Source of the DNA: Microbispora bryophytorum
GTDB lineage: Bacteria > Actinomycetota > Actinomycetes > Streptosporangiales > Streptosporangiaceae
DNA length: 64,000 nt
Direction: 5' to 3'
Assembly: GCF_006874465.1 (NCBI RefSeq)
Contig: NZ_VIRL01000001.1
Coordinates: 310,001 to 374,000, forward strand
Part shown: in pieces, positions 37,914-44,817 of the stretch
Layout: each line of letters begins with the position of its first letter
Numbering within the stretch: position 1 is the stretch's first letter
Made by a program: the position numbers and the translations under genes
Notes under the pieces: model-generated
Seen by the model: the letters and a program-made list of their open reading frames with translations, nothing else
Database searches by the model: none
Told to the model about the DNA's origin: nothing

Positions 37914-38681
37914 TCAGGCGGCCAGCTTCAGCGCCTTTTGGATGAGCGCGGCGAGCATCGACCTCACTTCTCCGCTGGTGACCACCTTCCAGAGCAGCGC
38001 CGCGAACGCGCAGGCGGCTATCGTGCCGACGGCGTACTCCGCGGTGGACATGCCCGCGTCGGCCCTCGTTTTGGCCTGCACCGCCCACTGAACGCTCAGC
38101 TCTCGAACTCGGCACGAGGCCCGGGCGGCCGATCGCCCCAGCGCGGCGGGCGACCTCCGCAGCGCGCCCGCCTTTGGGAAGCCGGCCAGGGCGCTGAGAG
38201 CGAGGACGCTTCCCAGTGCGCTCACACTGGATCGGCGGCGACGATCTTCCGTCCACAGCCTGCCTCCCGCCCCGTGGCCCACAACCGCCCACCGGCCCGC
38301 GATCGCGCGCGGGCCGACGATCGGGCGCAGGCCGGCGATCGAGTGCGGGCCGACGATCGAGCGCAGGCCGGCGATCGAGTGCGGGCCGACGATCGGGCGC
38401 GGGCCGACGATCGAGCGCTGTGGCGGGCTGCCGGGCTTCGGCTCCCACCCGGACAGCGACGACGACCCCGAGGCCGTGGAAGCGCCGAATCCTGCCCACC
38501 GTCCGAAGCGGGTGAACACGGATGTGCGCCCGGAGCGGCCGAGTAGCGCCCTGCGTGCCGAGCGCACGAGCGCCCCCCATCGTGACGGCCGCGCCCTGTG
38601 ACGGCCCACGGCGTCACCGTCTCGCCGCCGGAGAGTCGCGCCCGTCTGATTCCTCCGGCCGGTCGCGGCGTGCTTGCTCAT
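37914..38681 (-). CDS. Flp-type pilin (DUF4244) with possible long basic leader
   Basis: The C-terminal 45 residues (GMSTAEYAVGTIAACAFAAL ...) carry the Flp processing motif G/xxxxEY and one membrane helix: this is the major pilin. The start is unsettled. ATG 38681 has a perfect AGGAGG 4-5 nt upstream and would give 255 residues, with a ~210-residue Arg-rich leader including an 18-bp-repeat region. GTG 38081 would give a conventional ~55-residue protein but lacks a good SD. The pilin part is secure; the extension is a hypothesis. Confidence 0.6.
   Translation of the reverse strand: MSKHAATGRRNQTGATLRRRDGDAVGRHRARPSRWGALVRSARRALLGRSGRTSVFTRFGRWAGFGASTASGSSSLSGWEPKPGSPPQRSIVGPRPIVGPHSIAGLRSIVGPHSIAGLRPIVGPRAIAGRWAVVGHGAGGRLWTEDRRRRSSVSALGSVLALSALAGFPKAGALRRSPAALGRSAARASCRVRELSVQWAVQAKTRADAGMSTAEYAVGTIAACAFAALLWKVVTSGEVRSMLAALIQKALKLAA
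38291..38418. repeat. 18-bp tandem repeat (36-bp higher order), 6-7 copies
   Basis: Units alternate GCGGGCCGACGATCGAGC and GCAGGCCGGCGATCGAGT from about 38309, with a degenerate first copy. The unit keeps the frame of the putative pilin leader. Confidence 0.9.
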
Positions 38682-38799
38682 CGGTCCTCCTGACCCGCTC
38701 GGGCGGCCCCTCCGCCCGTGCTGGGGCCAGACTGCGGGATCACGGACGGAGGAATTCGGGCCGAGCGCGGTTCTGTGCACAAGAGCCCTGCCACCGCGG

Positions 38800-38908
38800 T
38801 TTTCCACAACTACAGCGCTCTCGTCTGTGGATCGACGATCAGCGATTGTTGAGCGTCTGTACCCTTTGCCCCGCCTGCTGTCCACAGTTGTGGATGAGGC
38901 TGTCCACA
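38800..38908. other. Cluster of five DnaA-box-like 9-mers
   Basis: TTTTCCACA 38800-38808 (+), CGATCCACA 38826-38834 (-), CTGTCCACA 38878-38886 (+), TCATCCACA 38889-38897 (-), CTGTCCACA 38900-38908 (+). Four of the five differ from TTATCCACA or TTGTCCACA by one base, the second by two. The last three are spaced 11 bp apart. They lie between tadC and the pilin gene. Confidence 0.6.
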
Positions 38909-38914
38909 GGTTGT

Positions 38915-39661
38915 TCATGGCAGGAGGATCTGGCCCGCCAGACCCGCGACCATGGGGATGATCCCCAGGAAGACGAAGGCCGGCAGGAAACAGAGCCCGA
39001 GCGGTGCGACGGCGTGGACACCTACCCTGCGCGCCGCAGCCGAGGCCGTCGCCTGAGCCGCACGCCGGGCGTCGTCGGCGAGCCGGGTGAGGACGTCGGC
39101 GACCGGCGCGCCGCTCTGGGCGGCCCGAATCATCGTTCTGGCCAGAGCGGCGAGCGCCGGTTCATCGGACAGAGCGGCCCACGCCTCCTCAGGAGGAGCG
39201 CCCAGGCGCATCTGAGCACCGGCCCACGAGAGGCGCTCGCCCATCGGACCCCCGATCGCGTCGGCGGTCGTCTCGACGGCCCCGCTCATCGGTTGCCCTG
39301 CTCGGAGACAGGCGACGATCAGATCGACGGCGAACGGAAGGTCTGCGCCCATACGCTCCCGGCGGCGCCTGACCTCGGCCGGTTCCCGCCTGCGAACGGC
39401 GACGAACAGGCCGATGGCCGTCGCCGTCCCCGCACACGCCCCCACCAGACCACCGAGAAGCAGGAACAGCGCGACTCCCACGGGTGCCGCGACGGCCACC
39501 CCTCGACGTGACGCGCTCGCGCCCATCGGCGCGGCGCCTGGTGATCCCCGGGCCGGTGCCGCCGACACCGCGACGGCATTCAGCCGCACGGCCGGCGAAC
39601 GGGCAACCGGCCACGTCAGCATCGCCAGTGTGGTCAGGAGCCCGGCCAGTACGGCGATCAT
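38915..39661 (-). CDS. tadC: Tad inner-membrane platform protein TadC (T2SSF)
   Basis: 248 residues. Hydrophobic N-terminal helices are followed by the T2SSF domain: LPFAVDLIVACLRAGQPMSGAVE, ALARTMIRAAQSGAPVADVLTRLADDAR, then two membrane helices ending LPAFVFLGIIPMVAGL. ATG 39661 has a GGGGGCGAGG SD. It is 127 bp after tadB. Confidence 0.9.
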   Translation of the reverse strand: MIAVLAGLLTTLAMLTWPVARSPAVRLNAVAVSAAPARGSPGAAPMGASASRRGVAVAAPVGVALFLLLGGLVGACAGTATAIGLFVAVRRREPAEVRRRRERMGADLPFAVDLIVACLRAGQPMSGAVETTADAIGGPMGERLSWAGAQMRLGAPPEEAWAALSDEPALAALARTMIRAAQSGAPVADVLTRLADDARRAAQATASAAARRVGVHAVAPLGLCFLPAFVFLGIIPMVAGLAGQILLP

Positions 39662-39788
39662 GCCTCGCCCCCTTTCAGTAGGACAACCGTCTGCAGCAGG
39701 ACAGCCGCAGTAGGACAGTCGGCGGCGTCTCCCCACGACGACGGCCGTCCGGTCGATGACGGCACCGCCCGATCCAGGCGCGGCCCGA

Positions 39789-40529
39789 TCACGGCACCGT
39801 CAGCTCCTCCGCCCGGGTGACGAGCCTGTGGGTCCACCAGACACCTGCGGCGTCGAGGGCGAGCCCGACGACCAGGCAGACGAACCCCGCCGGGTCGCCG
39901 AACAGGAACGCCAGCGGATCCATGCCGAGTCCTGTGGCCATCAGCAGGCCGAGCACGGGCAGGCCCGCCAGCATCCGGGCGGTTGCCCGGGGTCCGGAAA
40001 GCTGGGCGGCCACGTCCTCTCGATGTGCCTGCGCCTCCCGCAGAGATGCGCATACCCGTTCCACCACTGCGATCAGGCCGCCGCCCACGGCCACGCTCAC
40101 CCGCCAGCACGCGGCCAGCCGGACCAATCCCTCGCCGCCGCGCGCGGGCGCGGCCTTCATCAGGGCCGCGGCGACGTCGCCGCCATCCCGGGCGGCGGCG
40201 ACCACCGGGGCGAGCGCGGCCGGATCGGGTGGGCTGACCGAGGAGACCGCCCGAGCGAGGGCGTCGCCGGGGGTCCTGCCCGCCGACAGCTCGGCTGCCA
40301 GGCTCTGGCACAGCTCCACGGACGCCGCACGCCAGGCCGCCGCCGTCGCCCCTGGCCGTGGGCGGCGGGCCAGCACAACCAAGGACCTGCGTGCGTCCTT
40401 TGACCGCCGGTTCCGTGTGAGCGACGCCAGCCGTGTCGTCCCGGCATCCGGCCCGGCCCACATCCAGCCGGCGAGGGCGGCGGCAAGCATCGCGACCAGC
40501 CCCGCCACCGGTCCGCCCGGCGGCGTCAT
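39789..40529 (-). CDS. tadB: Tad platform protein TadB (T2SSF)
   Basis: 246 residues with an N-terminal membrane helix pair, a T2SSF domain (ELCQSLAAELSAGRTPGDALARAV, LAACWRVSVAVGGGLIAVVERVCASLR) and C-terminal membrane helices. ATG 40529 overlaps the tadA stop (ATGA). Confidence 0.9.
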   Translation of the reverse strand: MTPPGGPVAGLVAMLAAALAGWMWAGPDAGTTRLASLTRNRRSKDARRSLVVLARRPRPGATAAAWRAASVELCQSLAAELSAGRTPGDALARAVSSVSPPDPAALAPVVAAARDGGDVAAALMKAAPARGGEGLVRLAACWRVSVAVGGGLIAVVERVCASLREAQAHREDVAAQLSGPRATARMLAGLPVLGLLMATGLGMDPLAFLFGDPAGFVCLVVGLALDAAGVWWTHRLVTRAEELTVP

Positions 40530-41704
40530 GACGGCCACGAGACCGGGCAACGTGCTCGTAGCGCCTCGAAGGACGGGCCGCGGCGCGCCCGGCCGTCCGC
40601 AGCGAAGGTCAGGGCCGGAGCCGCCGTCACCAGGCCGGACGGGCCGCGCTCGAGCACGCAGATCTCCGCGACGCGGCGACGGCCGCCACCGGCCTCCCGC
40701 ACGAGGTGGATGACGAGATCGAGCGCGGCGGCGATCTGGCTGTGCACCGCCTCCCGCGTCAGCCCCGCCGCACAGGCCAGAGCCTCCAGCCGCGCCGGCA
40801 CGTCGGCGGCGTTGTTGGCGTGCAGCGTGCCGCAGCCGCCCTCGTGACCGGTGTTGAGCGCCGCCAGCAAGTCGACGACTTCCGCTCCGCGCACCTCGCC
40901 CACCACCAGACGGTCGGGTCGCATCCGGAGGGCCTGCCGTACGAGATCGCGCAGCCCGACCCCGCCCGCGCCTTCCAGGTTCGGCGGCCGGGCCTCCAGC
41001 CGTACGACGTGGGGGTGCAGAGGCTGCAACTCGGCGGAGTCCTCGACCAGCAGCAGACGCTCCGCCGGGCCGGCGAGGGAGAGCATGGCACTCAACATCG
41101 TCGTTTTTCCAGTGCCGGTGCCGCCCGTGACCAGGAACGCCAGCCGGGCCGCCATGATCGCGCGGAGCACGGCGGCTCCGCCCTCCGCGGCGAGCTCCTC
41201 CACCGCGAACGCCCGGCGTGACGGCAGCCGCAGGGACAGGCAGGTCCCCTCCGCCGCGATCGGCGGGAGGACCGCGTGCAGGCGCACGCCGCCGGCGAGC
41301 CGGGCGTCCACATAGGGGCAGGCGTCGTCGAGACGACGCCCGGCCGCCGCGGCCAGACGCTGAGCGAGTCTGCGGACCTCGTCGTCTCCCGGAAAGGTCA
41401 CGCTCGTCCTGCGCAGGCCGTCCCCGTCGTCCACCCACACCTCGCGCGGCCCGTTGACCAGGACGTCCGTGACACCCGGCTCGGCCAGCAGGGCTTCGAG
41501 CGGGCCCGCGCCGATGAGATGGGCGCGCAGCGTCCGAGCGACGGCCAGGATCTCGGAGTCGCCGAGCACGGCCCGCTCCGCGCGCAGGGCGGCCGCCACC
41601 TGGGCCTCGCTGGGGGCGGCGCCGGTATGCGACAGCCGTACGCGCACCGCCTCGACCAGCTCCGCGCCGACCCCGGGAACGGTCGCCGGTCCTGGGCGCG
41701 TCAC
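40526..41704 (-). CDS. tadA: Tad pilus assembly ATPase TadA/CpaF
   Basis: 392 residues, secretion ATPase. Walker A GGTGTGKTT, Asp box LLVEDSAELQP, Walker B-like DRLVVGEVRG, His box GHEGGCGTLHANN. The N-terminal CpaF domain LLAEPGVTDVLVNGPREVWVD is present. It powers pilus assembly with TadB/TadC. GTG 41704 overlaps the ssd stop by 4 bp. Confidence 0.95.
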   Translation of the reverse strand: MTRPGPATVPGVGAELVEAVRVRLSHTGAAPSEAQVAAALRAERAVLGDSEILAVARTLRAHLIGAGPLEALLAEPGVTDVLVNGPREVWVDDGDGLRRTSVTFPGDDEVRRLAQRLAAAAGRRLDDACPYVDARLAGGVRLHAVLPPIAAEGTCLSLRLPSRRAFAVEELAAEGGAAVLRAIMAARLAFLVTGGTGTGKTTMLSAMLSLAGPAERLLLVEDSAELQPLHPHVVRLEARPPNLEGAGGVGLRDLVRQALRMRPDRLVVGEVRGAEVVDLLAALNTGHEGGCGTLHANNAADVPARLEALACAAGLTREAVHSQIAAALDLVIHLVREAGGGRRRVAEICVLERGPSGLVTAAPALTFAADGRARRGPSFEALRARCPVSWPS

Positions 41705-42789
41705 GGGCCACCTGCCCCGGCGGACGAACGGCCGGACCTGCCGCTCTGGGAGAGCCCGCCCAAGAGAGACTCGAGCAGCTCACCGCAGAAGCGGCCCAAC
41801 GGGGACCGGCGCAGCGGCGGCGGGTCTCCCCGGTCCACCGTCTCCACGAGTCCGCGCGTCTCCGGGAGCACACCCGCGCACGGCACCGACAGAGAGGCCG
41901 CGACGACCTCCGGATCGAGCGTCCCGGCGCGCATCACCAGGCGCAGGTCGCCGGTCCCCGGCCGGAGCAGCGTCACCGTCTGGGCCGCCGCGAGCGCTCC
42001 CCGCAGGTCCGCGGGAACGACGACGATCGTCGCGGCGGCCCTGGCGAGGGCCTCGGCCTCGCCCTCGCCGACGTGCCGGGGCAGGTCGACCACGACCAGG
42101 TCGCAGCCGCGCTGCGCGGCGTCGAGCACGACGCGCATCGCCTCGCGGGGGATGCGCACCGGCTCGCCGCGATGCGCCGACAACACCGTCAGCTCCCCGA
42201 AGGTGGGCAGCGCCTCCTGGAGGGCGGCGAAGCTCACCCTGCCCTCCCTCCCGACGACGTCGGGCCAGCGGGCGCCCAGGGCATCCTCCTGACCGAGCAG
42301 CACGTCGATGCCGCCGCCGAGCGGGTCGGCGTCGACGAGGAGCGTGCGCAGCCCGCCGCGGGACGCCGTCAGCGCCAGGGACGCCGCGAGGACGGTGGCA
42401 CCGGCGCCGCCCTTCCCTCCTGCGACGCACAGGACCGTGCCTGCCCGGGTCACGGGCTCGGCGGTGTCGCCGAACTCCTCCACGAGGAGCCGCTCCGCCT
42501 CGGGCAGTTCCAGCACGGTGTGCGCCCCGACCGCGACGCATCTGCGCCACATGTCGGGGTCGTCGGTCGTCCGTGTCACGACGACCACGTTCTGCCGGGG
42601 CGGCGGGCCCGTGGCGGCCAGGTCGTCGGCCAGGTCACTGCCGACCACGACCAGCGGGGCCCGGATCCAGTACGGCCGGGCGTGGGCCGCCGCGTGGGCG
42701 ACGTCGAGTTCGACGCCCGCGGCGGCGGCTATGCGGAGCAGATCGTCGAGGAGTTCCTGATCGTCGGTTATGGCCAGTGGGCGTGGCAT
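41701..42789 (-). CDS. CpaE/Ssd-like MinD-family ATPase
   Basis: 362 residues. An N-terminal receiver-like domain without clear phospho-acceptor precedes a MinD-type P-loop GGKGGAGAT (deviant Walker A), LLVDADPLGGG and VVVDLPRH. CpaE proteins localise Tad machines; the actinobacterial Ssd (Rv3660c-like) is reported to affect septum placement. ATG 42789 has GGGAGA. The first gene of the Tad operon, preceded by a DnaA-box-like cluster. Confidence 0.9.
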   Translation of the reverse strand: MPRPLAITDDQELLDDLLRIAAAAGVELDVAHAAAHARPYWIRAPLVVVGSDLADDLAATGPPPRQNVVVVTRTTDDPDMWRRCVAVGAHTVLELPEAERLLVEEFGDTAEPVTRAGTVLCVAGGKGGAGATVLAASLALTASRGGLRTLLVDADPLGGGIDVLLGQEDALGARWPDVVGREGRVSFAALQEALPTFGELTVLSAHRGEPVRIPREAMRVVLDAAQRGCDLVVVDLPRHVGEGEAEALARAAATIVVVPADLRGALAAAQTVTLLRPGTGDLRLVMRAGTLDPEVVAASLSVPCAGVLPETRGLVETVDRGDPPPLRRSPLGRFCGELLESLLGGLSQSGRSGRSSAGAGGP

Positions 42790-42879
42790 CGGTGTCTCCC
42801 TGTCGTCCCGGACGACTCGGTGTTCGGGAGGACCACGATGCGAGAGGCCGCGACCGGGGCGGGCGAGCGAACCGCGTTC

Positions 42880-42941
42880 TGTGGACGAAGCCCGGCCTGT
42901 GGACAAGACCGGATAGTTCGGGTTGTCCACTATTGGCCACA
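42880..42941. other. Cluster of four DnaA-box-like 9-mers upstream of the Tad operon
   Basis: TCGTCCACA 42880-42888 (-), TTGTCCACA 42898-42906 (-, perfect actinomycete box), TTGTCCACT 42923-42931 (+), TTGGCCACA 42933-42941 (+). Confidence 0.6.
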
Positions 42942-42964
42942 GGCAGGTTGATCAATGAAAAAGG

Positions 42965-42999
42965 GCGACCCCCGCCGGGGGGGGGAGAGCGGGGGTCGC
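42965..42999. other. 11-bp-stem hairpin with nine-G run
   Basis: GCGACCCCCGC (42965-42975) pairs perfectly with GCGGGGGTCGC (42989-42999). The loop holds nine consecutive G (42977-42985). Direction of transcription unknown. Confidence 0.7.
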
Positions 43000-43007
43000 C
43001 TAGCGGT

Positions 43008-43031
43008 CCGGCTCTGGGGGGGTAGAGCCGG
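43008..43031. other. 8-bp-stem hairpin with seven-G loop
   Basis: CCGGCTCT (43008-43015) pairs with AGAGCCGG (43024-43031) around GGGGGGGT, nine bases after the previous hairpin. An AT-rich CTATAACAAG follows. Confidence 0.7.
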
Positions 43032-43404
43032 TCCCCTATAACAAGAAAGCTTTAAACAACGGACCAGGACATGGCAAGGGCTCCTGCGCCATCAAGCCGC
43101 GCACGCCGTTCCGTATCGAGAGACACACCCGTATCTTGCCTGATCACGAGAGGTACGTCGAGCACTCTCACCAATCTGAGTAAAACTTTTCCCCAGAGTC
43201 AGTGTGGCATGTCGACAGACACCGTCGCAACGGGTAGTGGAGCGGGCCACGAGGAGTCACCGTCCCCACTTCCCCATGCCGACATACGGCACCAATGGGG
43301 ACATAAGCATAGGAATGACCCATGCGACTCGGTAAAGCTCTTGGCCTTGGGGGTTTCCATCTCGGGGAAACGGACGTAAAAAGGGATTACGGACCTGCGG
43401 GTCC

Positions 43405-43559
43405 GTGTACGTACGGCATCGGGTACCCACGCGCGACCAGCCGCGGGAGGCGTGTCGAGACGGGCTTGACCCGTCCGACAAATCAGGGTGCACGCTTGGT
43501 AGCCCGATGACACGTACCGGCGACGGCGTCCCACACCAGGGACGCCGTCTGCTTTGTTC
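43405..43559 (+). ncRNA. Candidate structured RNA ending in an intrinsic terminator
   Basis: CATCGGG-TACC (43417-43427) pairs with GGTA-g-CCCGATG (43498-43509); GTACG (43411-43415) with CGTAC (43513-43517). Inside lie CACGC/GCGTG (43428-43432 with 43450-43454) and a bulged 11-bp stem TGTCG-a-GACGGG / CCCGTC-CGACA (43453-43480). A perfect terminator follows. No ORF explains it. In S. coelicolor a 6S-like RNA is reported near the ssd gene (memory); identity here is only a guess from position. Confidence 0.4.
43522..43559 (+). terminator. Canonical plus-strand terminator with no upstream gene
   Basis: Perfect 11-bp stem GACGGCGTCCC (43522-43532) with GGGACGCCGTC (43539-43549), 6-nt loop, then TGCTTTGTT. 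The nearest plus-strand CDS upstream is more than 9 kb away, so it implies a plus-strand non-coding transcript. Confidence 0.8.
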
Positions 43560-43570
43560 ACAACAGGCGC

Positions 43571-43640
43571 CGCGCGCACCACCGCAGCGCACACCACTGC
43601 CGCGCACACCGCTGCCGCGCACACCGCTGCCGCACATGGC
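43571..43640. repeat. 15-bp CGCGCACACCGCTGC-type repeat, about 3-4 copies
   Basis: Degenerate to perfect units between the terminator and the Fic-like gene. No coding role seen. Confidence 0.7.
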
Positions 43641-43778
43641 GGCCCGGCCACGGCGCAGCGCACCACATCCGCCCGTGCAGGCCCGGCAGACCGGCACGCG
43701 CCCCGCGGACCACAGACCCGGCGGCTCGGCCCAGCGGACCACACCCAGGCACCGCGTACGGTGGCGCGCAGGGGCGGA

Positions 43779-44555
43779 TCAGCGGGACATGGCCTCGCAG
43801 ATCGCCGTCGTCTCGCGGACACCGTGGACGACCGCCGAGGCGCAGTGCCTCACCCAGGTGCCGACGCCCTCACTCGTCCCCTTGAGATACGCCCTGAGGC
43901 CCTCGGCGTACGCGTCGCCGAGGTCGGCGTGCCCCACCTCGACGACGGCGAGCGACTTCGGATCGAGGCCGAGGTCGACCAGCGTGAGCCGCTCGGCGGC
44001 GCGGGCGACCAGGCCGTCGGCCACGCCGAACGGACGCAGCACCGCCAGCTCCGCGTGCACGATCGCGGCGAGCACGAGGGCGGGCGCCGCGGTGGAACCC
44101 GTGACGAGCCCGGCAAGGGCCGACATGCGGGCGGCGGTCTCCTCCGGCCCGGGCGCGGGGCCGAGCCCCAGCGGATCGGTGGTCGTGGACGCGGTCCGGG
44201 GCCTGCCGGGGTCGACGGTCATCCCTGCCGCCGCCAGCGCGTGCAGCCGGGCAAGGACCTGCCGGGGCGCCGAGCGCCACGTCGGGGCCAGCCGGCCGAC
44301 CTCGGCCGAGGCTCGCAGCGCGCCCTGCACGACGGGATCGGTCACCTCGCCCCCGCGCAGCGACTCGAGCGGCACGTCGACGCCCTCGATCGCGGCGGAG
44401 GCGCGCGCGCCGCGCAGGGCCGACTCGGCCGACACCTCGGGACTGCGCCGGCGCAGCACCCGGTGCCGGTAGAGCCGGTCGACGGCCTCTCGGGCCTCCT
44501 GTACGGCCTCGGGCACGCCGGGCAACCCGGCGATGACGGCCAGGGGATCGCTCAC
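43779..44555 (-). CDS. Fic-fold protein with degenerate active site
   Basis: 258 residues. An N-terminal inhibitory-type motif SAAIEG (S/TxxxE) and helices EVGRLAPTWRSAPRQVLARLHALA match Fic proteins. The catalytic loop reads LRPFGVADGLVAR instead of HPFxDGNGRxxR: His is replaced by Arg and the GNGR glycine/asparagine/arginine set is broken. AMPylation is therefore unlikely. GTG 44555 is chosen; the frame extends to 44621. It is adjacent to acs and upstream of the Tad locus. Confidence 0.78.
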   Translation of the reverse strand: MSDPLAVIAGLPGVPEAVQEAREAVDRLYRHRVLRRRSPEVSAESALRGARASAAIEGVDVPLESLRGGEVTDPVVQGALRASAEVGRLAPTWRSAPRQVLARLHALAAAGMTVDPGRPRTASTTTDPLGLGPAPGPEETAARMSALAGLVTGSTAAPALVLAAIVHAELAVLRPFGVADGLVARAAERLTLVDLGLDPKSLAVVEVGHADLGDAYAEGLRAYLKGTSEGVGTWVRHCASAVVHGVRETTAICEAMSR

Positions 44556-44717
44556 AGCCCCCGACCATACCTGCCACGTTGAAGGTCGTTCGCCGAGGAG
44601 GTACGGCCGTTCAGCGCACAAAGACGACGCCGGTCTCGGTCAGTTCCTCACCTATCGTTAAGTTGGCAAGTTATAGGCGGTAACCGGACAAAACGCCCCC
44701 ACCCCGATTACTTGTAC

Positions 44718-44746
44718 TTGACACCGCTCGCCTGGTGAAGTGGGAC
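44718..44746 (+). promoter_or_regulatory. Possible acs promoter
   Basis: TTGACA (44718-44723) with a 17-bp spacer to TGGGAC (44741-44746), about 70 bp before the acs start. The -10 match is poor. Confidence 0.3.
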
Positions 44747-44817
44747 ACGACATACCCCAGCTTGGCCGAGGCGGCCGAACGAGAGACAACCTTTTAGACG
44801 CTGTGAAGGAGTACGGA

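Noticed and set aside
38291-38418. Possible CRISPR array
   Set aside because: 18-bp contiguous units without spacers.
43405-43559. tRNA or tmRNA in the structured region
   Set aside because: No cloverleaf, no TTCGA T-loop in the right place and no tmRNA tag ORF.
42880-43560. A replication origin at the DnaA-box cluster
   Set aside because: No dnaA/dnaN/gyr genes nearby, no AT-rich unwinding element and only four boxes; regulatory or titration site is more likely.
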